Source: Methanoculleus sp. (GTDB taxonomy: Archaea; Halobacteriota; Methanomicrobia; Methanomicrobiales; Methanoculleaceae). From it: a stretch of DNA of 64,000 bases. This document shows, piece after piece, positions 29,461-38,984 of the stretch. Each line of letters starts with the position of its first letter. The stretch's first letter is position 1. The notes below the pieces were generated by a model. It made no database searches, was not told the DNA's origin, and was given only the letters and a program-made list of their open reading frames with translations. The stretch lies in NCBI RefSeq assembly GCF_020696975.1, contig NZ_JAJGBK010000003.1, positions 112,869 through 176,868 on the forward strand, read 5' to 3'. Made by a program: the position numbers and the translations under genes.

Positions 29461-30744
29461 ATGATCGTCGGCCCGGAACTGATCGCCGTCGCGGTCTTCC
29501 TCTTCACCTACGCGCTCATCATCGACGAGCGGATCCACCGTGCGGTGGTCGCGATGCTCGGCGCATCGATCATCGTCCTTCTCCATATCGTCCCGTGGGA
29601 GATGATCCCGGAGTACATCGACCTCGGCACCATCTTCCTCCTGATGGGGATGATGATCATCGTCAACACCGCCCGGGGCAGCGGTCTTTTTGAGTACATC
29701 GCTATCAAGACGGCGAAACTTGCGAAAGGGAGTCCTATGCGGGTGCTGTTGCTCTTCTCGCTCGTGACCGGCATCGCCAGCGCGTTCCTCGACAACGTCA
29801 CGACGGTCCTCCTCATCACTCCGATGCTCCTCTACGTCGCAAGCGTCATGAAGACCAGTCCGATGCCCTTCCTGATTGCTGAAATATTCGCCTCGAACAT
29901 CGGCGGGGCGGCGACGCTGATCGGCGATCCGCCGAACATCATGATCGGATCGGCCGCCGGCCTGACGTTCAACGAGTTCATCATCAACATGGCGCCGATG
30001 ATGGTTGTCAACCTCGTCGTCGTCCTGGGGCTGCTCGCTTTCATCTACAGAAAGGACCTTCACGTCTCGCCCGACGAGCAGGAAGGGATCGAGAGGACGT
30101 TTGCGGAATTAAAGGAGCAGGAGGCGATCCGCGACCGGTCCCTCTTCAAGAAATCGGTCGTCGTCATCGCGCTCGTCATCGGGATGTTCTTCATCCACGA
30201 CCAGCTCGGTCTGGAACCCGCCCTCGTCGCCCTGATCGGCGCGTCCATCCTTCTCTTCTGGAGCAGGCAGTCGCCTGAGGAGATATTTGAGAAGATCGAG
30301 TGGCCGGCCCTCTTCTTCTTCGGCGGGCTCTTCGTCGTCGTCGGGGCCCTCGTCCAGACCGGGGTCATCGCGAGCGTCGCCGGGTTCGTGGTCGAGAACG
30401 TCCATTCAGAAGGCGAGGCCATCCTGATCATCGCCTGGTTCGCCGCCATCGCCTCAGCCATCGTCGACAACATCCCGCTCACCGCCACCCTGATCCCCCT
30501 GATCCAGGGCATGAGCGGGGCGATGGATATCTACCCGCTCTGGTGGGCGCTCTCGCTCGGGGCCTGCCTCGGCGGGAACGGCACGGTCATCGGGGCGTCG
30601 GCAAACGTCGTCGTCCTCGGGATCGCCGCACGGAACGGCCTCACTATATCGTTCGTGGAGTTTTTGAAGGTCGGAATGCTCGTGCTCTTCGTCACGGTGG
30701 CGATCGGGACAGCCTTCCTCTGGCTCAACTTCGTCGTCCTGTGA
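29461..30744 (+). CDS. ArsB/NhaD-type ion permease (IT superfamily)
   Basis: About 427 aa with eleven or so membrane helices. The motif FLDNVTTVLLITPMLLYV and the loop GGAATLIGDPPNIMIGS are hallmarks of the ArsB/P-protein/NhaD families, repeated in the second half as AIVDNIPLTATLIPL and LGGNGTVIGASANVVVL. It is an anion or sodium-proton transporter; arsenite export is not supported, since no ars genes are near. A TATA-like TATGTTTATC at about 29390 favours the ATG at 29461 over 29416. Confidence 0.88.
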   Translation: MIVGPELIAVAVFLFTYALIIDERIHRAVVAMLGASIIVLLHIVPWEMIPEYIDLGTIFLLMGMMIIVNTARGSGLFEYIAIKTAKLAKGSPMRVLLLFSLVTGIASAFLDNVTTVLLITPMLLYVASVMKTSPMPFLIAEIFASNIGGAATLIGDPPNIMIGSAAGLTFNEFIINMAPMMVVNLVVVLGLLAFIYRKDLHVSPDEQEGIERTFAELKEQEAIRDRSLFKKSVVVIALVIGMFFIHDQLGLEPALVALIGASILLFWSRQSPEEIFEKIEWPALFFFGGLFVVVGALVQTGVIASVAGFVVENVHSEGEAILIIAWFAAIASAIVDNIPLTATLIPLIQGMSGAMDIYPLWWALSLGACLGGNGTVIGASANVVVLGIAARNGLTISFVEFLKVGMLVLFVTVAIGTAFLWLNFVVL

Positions 30745-30751
30745 GCCGGCC

Positions 30752-31039
30752 TTACCAGGTCTTCGGGATTTTGGACTCGAGGCTCCCCCGGGCGGCCTCG
30801 ACCTCCTGGATCCGGCCGACCACCCACTTGTACGCGGTCGCGGCCGCCTCCCGGGCCGATGCGCTCGGGTCCTCTTCTCGCATCCTCTCGAGCGGCTCTC
30901 GTGCCTTCGGGTCTGCGATCGTTCCGAGGGAGAGGGCCGCCTGCGCCCTGACGTACTCGTCAGGGTCCTGGAGTGCCCGGATCAGCCCGTCGACGTCCCG
31001 GGCATCCCGCATGGTGTCGATATCATCAATGGTCGCCAT
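30752..31039 (-). CDS. Small HEAT-repeat protein
   Basis: The 95-aa protein begins MATIDDIDTMRDARDVDGLI and has two HEAT repeats followed by a VVGRI helix. AGGAGG sits six bases before the ATG, which sets the start; the frame is open to 31201. It is a paralogue of the protein at 32310. The two bracket the DUF1624-type gene. Probably a protein-binding adaptor. Confidence 0.8.
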   Translation of the reverse strand: MATIDDIDTMRDARDVDGLIRALQDPDEYVRAQAALSLGTIADPKAREPLERMREEDPSASAREAAATAYKWVVGRIQEVEAARGSLESKIPKTW

Positions 31040-31201
31040 GATAACCTCCTGATCGCTCTCGCGTAGGCGTCCCGGCGGTATATAGCCTTGCCGGGAGGGT
31101 CCCGGCCTCCTGTAGTGGGCTGATTTTGGGCCGGGGTGGAGACCTCCGCCCGTCCGGGTAAAATGCACAATCTTATTTCGCCAAAACGATTTACATAACA
31201 T

Positions 31202-32293
31202 ATGGACCCCCCGTCCGTGAAATCAGTTGCCAAAACCGGCTCTTTTCGCGATATTCCCGTCGACATCCTTCGCGGTCTCGCGATCACGCTCATGATCATG
31301 GCGAACCTCACGCCGGCGCTCCTCCTGCCGCCGGCCCCGGGCTGGTACCGCTTCCTCTCCTCTCTTGCGGCCCCGCTCTTTATCGGCCTCGCCGGAATGA
31401 TGGTTGCCCTCTCCCGAACAGGCAAGGGCAGGCCCCTCTCGTATATGGCCACGAGGGGCGGGCTCGTCATCCTTGCCGGGGTGTTCCTTCACCTGCTGGT
31501 ATTCGACTGCGTCCCGTTCCTCGACATGGAGGTCCTCTACCTCATCGGCCTTTCGCTCCCGCTCGCCTACCTCTACCTTGGCCTCCCGGAGCGGAAACGC
31601 TGGGCTGTCATCGTTGCAATCGTCTGCATAACGCCTCTCCTGCACGCGGGGTTCGGCTACTCGGAGGAGGCTATCGTTACCCCCTACGTCACGCTCGTGC
31701 CCTTCTCCATCTCCGACGACCCTTTCCCGGCGCCTCTCGACGTCGTCCGGGCCTGGTTTGTGGACGGCTGGTTCCCGGTCTTCCCCTGGCTTGCCGTCGC
31801 CCTCTTCGGTGCCGAGGTGGGGGTGCACCGCTGGAGAGACCGGACCCTGCCGCGGTTCCGGTTCCAGAACGAAGGCCTTTACGGCTTCGGGCTCGTGCTT
31901 GCCGGGGCAGCCCTCTGGACGCTCTTTCCCGGTGCGCAGTATATCCGTGAAGGTTACGTGGAGTTCTTCTACCCGCCGGCCACCGGCCTCTTACTTCTCT
32001 CTGCCGGTCTCATTCCCCTGGGATTGACGGTTCTCGATCATCTCCGCGGGCAGTATGCGCTCATGGATCCCCTGCGGGCGGCCGGAGAATGCTCGCTGGC
32101 CATCTACATCGTCCATTACGCCATCATCGTAAAAGTGGTCGAACCCCTCCTGATCCAGTTGCCGTTACCGGCGTACATGGCAACGTACCTGGTTCTCTTT
32201 GCCGGCATGATCCTTCTTGCGTACCTTCTCCGGCATGTCAGGACGTCCTGGCGCGGGCAGCCGTTCCTTGTCCGGTTCCTGATCGGGAGCTGA
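31202..32293 (+). CDS. DUF1624/heparan-N-acetyltransferase-like membrane protein
   Basis: The 363-aa protein has about ten membrane helices. It opens with DILRGLAITLMIMANLTP, the usual start of the DUF1624/YeiB/HGSNAT acyltransferase clan, followed by LAAPLFIGLAGMMVAL. Those proteins move acyl groups across a membrane; the acceptor here is unknown. An AT-rich stretch TTATTTCGCC with ATTTACATAACAT precedes the start. It is flanked on both sides by small HEAT proteins on the other strand. Confidence 0.75.
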   Translation: MDPPSVKSVAKTGSFRDIPVDILRGLAITLMIMANLTPALLLPPAPGWYRFLSSLAAPLFIGLAGMMVALSRTGKGRPLSYMATRGGLVILAGVFLHLLVFDCVPFLDMEVLYLIGLSLPLAYLYLGLPERKRWAVIVAIVCITPLLHAGFGYSEEAIVTPYVTLVPFSISDDPFPAPLDVVRAWFVDGWFPVFPWLAVALFGAEVGVHRWRDRTLPRFRFQNEGLYGFGLVLAGAALWTLFPGAQYIREGYVEFFYPPATGLLLLSAGLIPLGLTVLDHLRGQYALMDPLRAAGECSLAIYIVHYAIIVKVVEPLLIQLPLPAYMATYLVLFAGMILLAYLLRHVRTSWRGQPFLVRFLIGS

Positions 32294-32309
32294 CCGTCTG
32301 CGTCCGGGG

Positions 32310-32567
32310 TCAGCCCCCCGCAGCCTTCCGGCCGGCAAGCCTCCCCACCACCTGGGTGTGGGCGGCGGATGCGGCCCGCCGGACGCCCGCGTCGGAGTCC
32401 GAGAACTTCAGTCGTTCCAGGGGCTCGAGCGCCCGTTCGTCCCCGACGAGCCCGAGGGCTTCGGCGGCGGTCAGCCGCACGATCTCCTCGGGGTCCGAGA
32501 GCGCCTCTACCAGCCCGTCGATATCCCGCCTCCGCCGCATGGCATCGATATCTTTCCTCTCTGTCAT
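32310..32567 (-). CDS. Small HEAT-repeat protein
   Basis: The 85-aa protein begins MTERKDIDAMRRRRDIDGLV and shares the layout of the protein at 30752: two HEAT repeats, then QVVGRLAGRK. GGGGAT precedes the ATG. It is convergent with the DUF1624-type gene, with 16 bases between the stops. Confidence 0.8.
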   Translation of the reverse strand: MTERKDIDAMRRRRDIDGLVEALSDPEEIVRLTAAEALGLVGDERALEPLERLKFSDSDAGVRRAASAAHTQVVGRLAGRKAAGG

Positions 32568-32700
32568 ACATCCCCCTTTTCGGCCGATACGCGCATCTAT
32601 GCCTCTTTCACATTAAGAACGTTGCGACGGGCCGAAGGGCCGGAGTTCAAGCACCGCACAAAAGAGTTTGACAGGGGGAAGCGGACCGCTCTTCCCCTTC

Positions 32701-33849
32701 TTACGACGTCGCGACCTCGACACACTCTTTCCGTGTCCCGATCCGGGCGAGCGCGCCGCACATCCCGGGAACGTAGGCGAGGGCTTTCCCCGAGTCGACC
32801 ATGATCGAGCCGAACTCGTCCATCCGGGGCGAGACGACCATGCAGGTGTCCGTAATCACCCGGGCGCCGCTCTTCTCGATCGCGGCAACAAGGTCGGGAT
32901 TCGCCGCCGCAACCCCCCGGGCGGCGAAGATATAGAGGGGCTTTGTCGTCGTCTTTCCTTTGAGAAGGTCCGCAAGCTCCCGGAGTTCGTCCGCCGAGCA
33001 GTGCGGGCACCCGACCGCGACCGCCTCGACCTCCTTCTCTTCAAAGAGGGCCCGGACCTCGTCGCCGCTCACTGTCACCCGGTCGAGGTCGTCGGTCGGG
33101 AAGTTGAAGACCCGGGTCTCGGGGGTGATCTTATCGACGTGGAAGAGCGCGACCGCCCCGGTCGCGGCCATCGCGGCGCCGAGCGCCTTTAACTGGTCGC
33201 GGTTCGGCCGGATATCCGTGAAGATCGGGATCCGGTTCCCCACCTTCTTGCCCGCCACGTAACCGATAGCGCCCCAGTGGTTAGCCCCGCTCTCGACCTC
33301 GACGACGACCTGCGGCCGCCGATTCTCGACGATATGGAGCCCGTAGTACGGGGTCTTTCCGATGATCGCCGCCGCAAGGGCGCTCGGTCCGCCTTCGCGG
33401 TTCGTCCGGGCGCCGAGGACCGAGTTCGCGTAGGCGACCGCCGAGGACTCCGACCAGGCCAGGTGCTCCCCGTACTCCGTGATGCGGAGGTAGTAGGGCG
33501 TGCAGGTGCACTCGATCTTGATCCCGAGCCGCCGGTAGGCCTCGACGACCTCCGTCTGGCGGGCGGCGAACTCTTCCTCGATCCCGAACTCCTGCCACCT
33601 GTCCTGCGGCATACCGATGGGGTTTAAGACCGTCGGGACGACCACCCGGGCGTTGAGGCTCTGCAGCCAGGAGAGCCCCCATCTCCCAATGGTCTTGTAG
33701 GACGCACCGCTCACCTGGGCGCTCGCGATCGGGACGAGCCTCTCGGCCCCGTACACCCCGCCGAGCGCGACCAGGATCTCCATCATCTTCTGGCGTGTCT
33801 CGCCGAACTCGCCGGCGAGCACCCTTTCGTCGTCTTTCTCCAGATACAC
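32701..33849 (-). CDS. Aconitase X, phosphomevalonate dehydratase large subunit
   Basis: The 382-aa protein is the AcnX (DUF521) catalytic subunit, an iron-sulfur dehydratase. Cysteine-containing blocks such as IECTCTPYY and VGCPHCSADE and the substrate block TNREGGPSALAAA are visible. In archaea it converts mevalonate 5-phosphate to trans-anhydromevalonate 5-phosphate. It starts with GTG directly after the stop of the UbiD-like gene, so the two are coupled. The small subunit (DUF126) is not in the window. Its product is the substrate of the neighbouring decarboxylase. Confidence 0.88.
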   Translation of the reverse strand: MYLEKDDERVLAGEFGETRQKMMEILVALGGVYGAERLVPIASAQVSGASYKTIGRWGLSWLQSLNARVVVPTVLNPIGMPQDRWQEFGIEEEFAARQTEVVEAYRRLGIKIECTCTPYYLRITEYGEHLAWSESSAVAYANSVLGARTNREGGPSALAAAIIGKTPYYGLHIVENRRPQVVVEVESGANHWGAIGYVAGKKVGNRIPIFTDIRPNRDQLKALGAAMAATGAVALFHVDKITPETRVFNFPTDDLDRVTVSGDEVRALFEEKEVEAVAVGCPHCSADELRELADLLKGKTTTKPLYIFAARGVAAANPDLVAAIEKSGARVITDTCMVVSPRMDEFGSIMVDSGKALAYVPGMCGALARIGTRKECVEVATS

Positions 33850-35091
33850 TTACAGCCACTCCGCTCTCTTGAATTCGTCCTCGCGCCCCATAACCATCGT
33901 GGCATCGACCCCGACCTTCACGTTCGTCCCGTCGGCGAGGCGGGTCGGATCGAGCGACGAGCCCCGGACACCGGTGACGACCATGATGTCGGTATCCCCC
34001 CGGACCCGTGTCGCGATCGCGTACTCGACGTCATGGGGATCGCGGATATCGATGTCCTCGTCGACCACGACGACGTGCTTTAACGAGGTATGGGCGGCAA
34101 ACGCCGCCATAATGGCGTTCTTCGCGTCGCCCTGCGTATTCTTCCTGATCTGGACGACCGCGTGGAGGTAGCCCGCGCCGCCTTTTGTGAGGAGGACGTC
34201 ACGCACCGTCGTCACCTCAGCCACAGCGCGGTAGATCTTCGGCTCATAGGGGGCACCCATCAGGAGTTTGTGCTCGTCGCCGGCCGGAAGGATGCCGTGG
34301 TAGATCGGGTCCTCCTTGCAGTACATCCGGGTGAACTCGATGATGTGCTGCTGGCGCACGGGGTCGTAGGTCCCGGTGATGTCGACGAACGGTCCTTCCG
34401 GCGCCTTCTCGACGGTGATGTAGCCTTCGAGGACGATCTCGGCGTCGGGGACCCGGACGCCGTTTGCGCACTCCCGCAGGGCAAGTTCCCCGCCCATCAA
34501 CTCCGCGGCGTAGGCGAACTCTTTGCCTTCCGGGACGCGGGTGCAGGCGGCGAACGTCACGAGGGGATGGGTCCCGACGGTGACCGCGACCGGGAGTTTC
34601 TCTCCCCGGGCGAGGGCTGTTTTGAGGAGGGTATGGGTGTGGCGCCCTTCCACCAGGCGGGCGACGACTCTCCTGTCGTCAAGGACCATCATCCGGTGGA
34701 TGGAGGCGTTCTCGACGCCGTCGTAGCGCGAGAAGACGATCCCGGAGGTGAAGTAGCGCCCGGCGTCCCCCGGGAAGTGCTTCATGACCGGGATGCGCGA
34801 GAGGTCGGCAGGAACGCCGCCCTCGAGCCGCCCGGCATCCACGACGCGGCCGTTGTAGGTCATGCCCGCAAGGTGCCGGACGAGGTCCTTCTCGTCGACG
34901 CCGAGCGCCGCTGCAAGCGCCTGGCGGTTCCCGAGGAGGTTCATCACCCCCCGGTGGCCGTCGAGGTCGTGGAAGAAGAGGATCTTATCGGTCCGGCTCG
35001 CCATACGGGGAGCCTCGTAGACGGTCGAGCAGGGCCGCTCGATCTCCTCGACCCTGCCCTGCTCCCGCATCCGTTCAATAAAGTCACGCAT
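33850..35091 (-). CDS. UbiD-like anhydromevalonate phosphate decarboxylase
   Basis: The 413-aa protein belongs to the UbiD decarboxylase family, which uses prenylated FMN. The region EKAPEGPFVDITGTYD is the usual active-site stretch with the catalytic Glu/Arg environment. Placed between ubiX and AcnX, it very likely decarboxylates trans-anhydromevalonate 5-phosphate to isopentenyl phosphate in the archaeal mevalonate pathway. Its start overlaps the ubiX stop by eight bases. Confidence 0.88.
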   Translation of the reverse strand: MRDFIERMREQGRVEEIERPCSTVYEAPRMASRTDKILFFHDLDGHRGVMNLLGNRQALAAALGVDEKDLVRHLAGMTYNGRVVDAGRLEGGVPADLSRIPVMKHFPGDAGRYFTSGIVFSRYDGVENASIHRMMVLDDRRVVARLVEGRHTHTLLKTALARGEKLPVAVTVGTHPLVTFAACTRVPEGKEFAYAAELMGGELALRECANGVRVPDAEIVLEGYITVEKAPEGPFVDITGTYDPVRQQHIIEFTRMYCKEDPIYHGILPAGDEHKLLMGAPYEPKIYRAVAEVTTVRDVLLTKGGAGYLHAVVQIRKNTQGDAKNAIMAAFAAHTSLKHVVVVDEDIDIRDPHDVEYAIATRVRGDTDIMVVTGVRGSSLDPTRLADGTNVKVGVDATMVMGREDEFKRAEWL

Positions 35092-35638
35092 CGTATCCGC
35101 TCCATCGGGTTCCGAGGTTGTGTCTGACCCCCATGTGGTCGAGCACCCGGGCCACCACCATATCGACGAGGTCGTCGATCGTCTCGGGGTTCTGGTAGAA
35201 GGGGGGGCTTGCGACCATCACGGTCGCGCCCGCCTCGTCGGCGGCAAGCATGTTTTTTAAGTGAATCCGGGAGAGCGGCATCTCCCGGAGGAGGAGGAGG
35301 AGAGGCCGCCTCTCCTTGAGGCAGACGTCCGCGGCCCGGCCGATCAGGTTGTCGGCGAGGCCGTTGCTGACCGCGGCAAGTGTCTTCATGCTGCAGGGGA
35401 CGATCGCCATCCCGTCGTAGCAAAACGATCCGCTCGCGATATCGGCCGCGAGGTTGCTGTTCTCGGCATATATGGCGTCGAACCCGTCCAGATCCACGCG
35501 CTCGATCCCGGCTATCTGCCGGGCGGTATCGGATATGACGATATGCACCGTTGCCTCTTCACAGAGCACCTCGAGCAGGCGGCGGGCGTAGACGACCCCG
35601 CTTGCCCCGGTGACCCCGACGACGAACTCCTTTGTCAT
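35084..35638 (-). CDS. ubiX: UbiX flavin prenyltransferase
   Basis: The 184-aa protein opens with VVGVTGASGVVYARRLLE, the FMN-binding loop of UbiX, and holds PCSMKTLAAVSNGLADNLIG and RPLLLLLREMPLS, both diagnostic. It prenylates FMN to make the cofactor used by UbiD enzymes. It is 14 bases downstream of the HD-hydrolase gene and overlaps the decarboxylase that needs its product. Confidence 0.93.
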   Translation of the reverse strand: MTKEFVVGVTGASGVVYARRLLEVLCEEATVHIVISDTARQIAGIERVDLDGFDAIYAENSNLAADIASGSFCYDGMAIVPCSMKTLAAVSNGLADNLIGRAADVCLKERRPLLLLLREMPLSRIHLKNMLAADEAGATVMVASPPFYQNPETIDDLVDMVVARVLDHMGVRHNLGTRWSGYDA

Positions 35639-35652
35639 GCGCTCCTCATACG

Positions 35653-36861
35653 TTATGTCACTACGAGTTTATCCTGTTTTGTCGCCCGCTTCACCCGGAG
35701 CACCTCCATCGCCGCCTGCTCCACGGCGTTCCGGTGTTCCCGGGTGGTGTAGACCCCGAGCCGCCACTGCTGCCGCCGGGTGTCGTTTAAGGTGTTGATG
35801 AGGGGAGAGACCTCCTCGATATCCACCATCGCGTGGCTGTTCCTGACCCGGACCTCCATCGAGAGGGCCCGCGGGAGCCGGGGGATGTCCACGAGAACCT
35901 CGTCTTCCGGGACCCCTGCGGTCTCGGCGATCGCCCGGGCGAGGTCCCGTTCCCGGGCGGGGCCGGGGTCCTGCTGGAGGGCGGCGGCGTTCACCCGGTC
36001 TTCGCCGACGTAGAGCGCCCGTTTGTAGAGGTCCCTGGCGTAGACCCGGCGGGCAAGGTCGCGGGTGATGGGGTGCGGGGAGTGCTTCAGCCGCTCCATG
36101 CAGGCAGCGTCGTCCATCCGGACGAGTTCGCGGGCGTCCGTGCCGGGGACGTTCTTCGCCTCCTCCCGGAGGGCGTGGACGAACATGCTCGTCGCGATCC
36201 GGCTCACGTGATGGAAGTAGACCGCCGGGCGCATCAGGGTCCGGGCGATGAGGAGCGACTCGGCGGCGTTGATCCCGCCCTCGTACAGCGCGACACCGGA
36301 TGCGGTCAGGATCGTCGACCGGATCAGCCGGTGGGCGTCGACCGTCCCGTAGGGCACGCCGGTGTAGTGGGCGTCCCGCATCAGGTAGTCCATCCGGTCG
36401 ACGTCGAGGCTCCCGTGGATGATGCTCGCGAGCCGGTGTTCTCCGGAGACGACGGCGCAGACCTCGGCGGGGCTGATCCCCTCATCCTCGAGGATCCCGG
36501 CGGTTGCCCCCTCCCGGACGAGGTGGTCGATCTGGTGGTGGCTCCTCCCGGTGAGCTCCTCCATCACCGGCTCGGTGACGTGGGAGAAGGGGCCGTGGCC
36601 GATGTCGTGGAGGAGAGCAGCCGTGGTGACGAGTCTTGTCTCCCCCTCATCGAGGCCGAGCTCCCGGCACATCAGGCCGGCGAGGTGCATCGCCCCGAGC
36701 GAGTGCTCGAACCGGGTGTGGTTTGCGCCGGGATAGACGAGGTTCGCGAAGCCGAGCTGGGAGACGTGGCGGAGCCGCTGGACGTCCGGCGAATCCAGCA
36801 GCCGGAGGGCCGTCGCGTCCGCCTCGACGTAGCCGTGGACCGGATCCTTGATGATCTTCAT
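35653..36861 (-). CDS. HD-domain phosphohydrolase (dNTPase-like)
   Basis: The 402-aa protein has the SAMHD1/dGTPase-type HD domain. Residues HTRFEHSLGAMHLAG, then ALLHDIGHGPFSH and DRMDYLMRDAHYTG supply the H, HD and D metal ligands. It opens with KIIKDPVHGYVE, typical of the archaeal subgroup. It probably hydrolyses nucleotides. It is the first gene of the run leading to ubiX, but a link to isoprenoids is not obvious. The 296 bases before it hold only promoter signals. Confidence 0.88.
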   Translation of the reverse strand: MKIIKDPVHGYVEADATALRLLDSPDVQRLRHVSQLGFANLVYPGANHTRFEHSLGAMHLAGLMCRELGLDEGETRLVTTAALLHDIGHGPFSHVTEPVMEELTGRSHHQIDHLVREGATAGILEDEGISPAEVCAVVSGEHRLASIIHGSLDVDRMDYLMRDAHYTGVPYGTVDAHRLIRSTILTASGVALYEGGINAAESLLIARTLMRPAVYFHHVSRIATSMFVHALREEAKNVPGTDARELVRMDDAACMERLKHSPHPITRDLARRVYARDLYKRALYVGEDRVNAAALQQDPGPARERDLARAIAETAGVPEDEVLVDIPRLPRALSMEVRVRNSHAMVDIEEVSPLINTLNDTRRQQWRLGVYTTREHRNAVEQAAMEVLRVKRATKQDKLVVT

Positions 36862-37157
36862 CCGTTCTGTTAACTTCTTGGGAGAGTGGTGATAAAGGTA
36901 TTTGGAAATGCGCAGGGTGGAGGGTGGTTTTCTTTCGGCGGGAGCGTGGTGTGGGTGTGGGGGTGGAGCGTTCAGGCGGCGGGGTAGGACGCTCCGGCAG
37001 GAAAAGGCCGCATAGATAAATTATGCGTTCTGTGGATGATCTGTGATGAGTCCCCCCTCAAAACACGGTTGGTTTGCCTTTTTTCGAGATTAATGACCAT
37101 AAGTTCATTTCGTTACCTTAAAGGAGGTGTACAAGGAGTCAGATTATGTGAATAACT

Positions 37158-38801
37158 ATGCCAAAGTTTTGTCCCGAGTGCGGGACGCCGTTACAAAGCA
37201 TTAATGCAAAGTTTTGCCCTGAGTGCGGCACCGGACTGATACAGGGAACGCTGACACCCATTGCCACCGCCGGAACCCAGATCCAACCCTCTACAGACGA
37301 TGACTGGTCAAAGCCTATCGACTGGTCGGAAGAGGAATACCCGGAAGAAGTTACCCCGTCACCCGTGAACGCCTACGAGCTTGGGACGAAGCTGGAAGAG
37401 ATTGTCGATTCAATTTACCAAGCGGAGGGCTACAAGACCGAACGGCGGGTCAGGATGCCCGGGCAAGGCGGCTATACAAACGAGATCGATGTCATCGCTA
37501 GGAGAAGGAAAGAGCAGGTCGCTATCGAGTGCAAGAATTTTACATCCGCAGTCGGCATCAAAGAGATCCGGGACTTCTCCAAGAAACTTGATGACCTCGG
37601 TCCTGGCTGGCGTGGTGTCTTCGCCGCTTTCAACGACTTCACGCTTGATGCCCAGAACTTCGCAGAGAGCAGGAACATCGAGACCCTCGGTCACGAAGAC
37701 ATCATGGAAAAGTGGTTCGCTGTCTCTGCCGGCAGAGTCAGCCGGCAGGGAGAGCGACTGACGTTAAGATCCGCTCTGTCTATCAAGTCCGATTACCTCA
37801 TGGTGACGACATTGCCGCTGCAAAACAAACATCTGGTCGAGGTAAGCAGCGCCCGGCTTACTTTCCATCCCTACGTCAAAGTCCCGTATACCTTCAAAGC
37901 CCGGGTCTACGATCCGACCAAGAAGCTTCATAGGTTTTCCGACGACGGGACGGTCGTCATCGATCTGCTCGACGGCAAGGTGCTCAACAAGCAGGCCAAG
38001 AAAGGGGGTTCCATCTTAAACTCCCTGAGTTCCTCGAAGCAGAGCGCCGACAATGTTCAAACGCTCAAGACCTTCAGGGAAGTGATGGACTTCTCGCCCT
38101 CCCCTGAATACTCCATAACGATCGGTTCAGACTATCAGATCACCGAACTGAAACCCGAAGTTACCAAGCGTACGGTAGAGAGAGCGACAATCGAATACAT
38201 CACGGCAAGGAATACTCAGGACATGGCGTATACCCCTGCAAAAGGGGATGTCATTCTGGACATAAGACACCGAAAGTTCGTGCCGCGAAGGAGCGACATA
38301 AAACTCTTCAAGAGTGAAATGGTTCTGGTCCCCAAATGGGCGATTTATTTCAACGCGTTCGGCACAATTTACACGAAAGAAGTCTTCGCTCACTCCGGGA
38401 CCGTCCTTGAGAATACCATCCAGTACTGCCCGCAGCACTTCAAGCTCGGTGCCATCAACGTCAAGAAAGAGACCACTGCCGTATGTGAGGTTTGCGGCAA
38501 GGCCTATTGCAGTGAGCACATCTCTCAATGTCCTGTCTGCGGGAGATGGGTCTGTAGCGATCACGCTTCGGTCTGCAGTTCATGTGGCAAGACGTTCTGC
38601 AAAGAGCATGCGAGTAAGATCTGTCGGGGGTGCCACCAGCCGCTCTGCTCCGATTGCGAGGTCGAATGTCCGATCTGTCACAAGCCATACGGAGCGAACC
38701 ATACCCTGATCTGCGATAAGTGCGGGGCGGCCGTCTGTCCGAGTTGTATCACGACATCGGGGTTACTGCGGAAGACGAGAATATGTAAGAACTGCCAATA
38801 A
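37158..38801 (+). CDS. Mrr-like nuclease domain protein with zinc ribbons
   Basis: The 547-aa protein has two N-terminal zinc knuckles (CPECGTPLQ and CPECGTGL), a restriction-endonuclease-like domain at about residues 75-190 with the PD-(D/E)XK signature NEIDVIARRRKEQVAIECKN, a middle domain of about 230 residues that I do not recognise, and a C-terminal cluster of at least seven CxxC pairs (from about residue 430). The fold suggests DNA cleavage or binding, perhaps of modified DNA as in Mrr. It stands alone just before the R-M operon. ATG 37158 immediately precedes the first zinc knuckle. Confidence 0.75.
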   Translation: MPKFCPECGTPLQSINAKFCPECGTGLIQGTLTPIATAGTQIQPSTDDDWSKPIDWSEEEYPEEVTPSPVNAYELGTKLEEIVDSIYQAEGYKTERRVRMPGQGGYTNEIDVIARRRKEQVAIECKNFTSAVGIKEIRDFSKKLDDLGPGWRGVFAAFNDFTLDAQNFAESRNIETLGHEDIMEKWFAVSAGRVSRQGERLTLRSALSIKSDYLMVTTLPLQNKHLVEVSSARLTFHPYVKVPYTFKARVYDPTKKLHRFSDDGTVVIDLLDGKVLNKQAKKGGSILNSLSSSKQSADNVQTLKTFREVMDFSPSPEYSITIGSDYQITELKPEVTKRTVERATIEYITARNTQDMAYTPAKGDVILDIRHRKFVPRRSDIKLFKSEMVLVPKWAIYFNAFGTIYTKEVFAHSGTVLENTIQYCPQHFKLGAINVKKETTAVCEVCGKAYCSEHISQCPVCGRWVCSDHASVCSSCGKTFCKEHASKICRGCHQPLCSDCEVECPICHKPYGANHTLICDKCGAAVCPSCITTSGLLRKTRICKNCQ

Positions 38802-38837
38802 TTTTTAGACCTGAATTTTAGGGATGATATCGAAGTA

Positions 38838-38984
38838 TTAGAATAGTTTGTCCAACTTCTTTTCAAGAAAACTCTCTATATCCGTCGTATAGGCCAGCAA
38901 CAGAACTGCACACTTCTTATCGACAGGTTCCCACCACGCACAACCTTCACGGAGACATTCTGCCTTAATCAGGGGACAAAGCAT
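38838..38984 (-). CDS. 48-aa four-cysteine protein
   Basis: MLCPLIKAECLREGCAWWEP begins a small protein with cysteines at 3, 10, 15 and 25 (DKKCAVL) and a charged helical tail. The pattern resembles small archaeal proteins likely to bind iron or zinc. The frame is open further upstream (to about 39034) without a start codon. It is convergent with the nuclease gene. Not named. Confidence 0.55.
   Translation of the reverse strand: MLCPLIKAECLREGCAWWEPVDKKCAVLLLAYTTDIESFLEKKLDKLF

Noticed and set aside
29461..30744. Arsenite efflux (ArsB) as a specific function
   Set aside because: Only the superfamily is supported; there is no arsR, arsA or arsC nearby.
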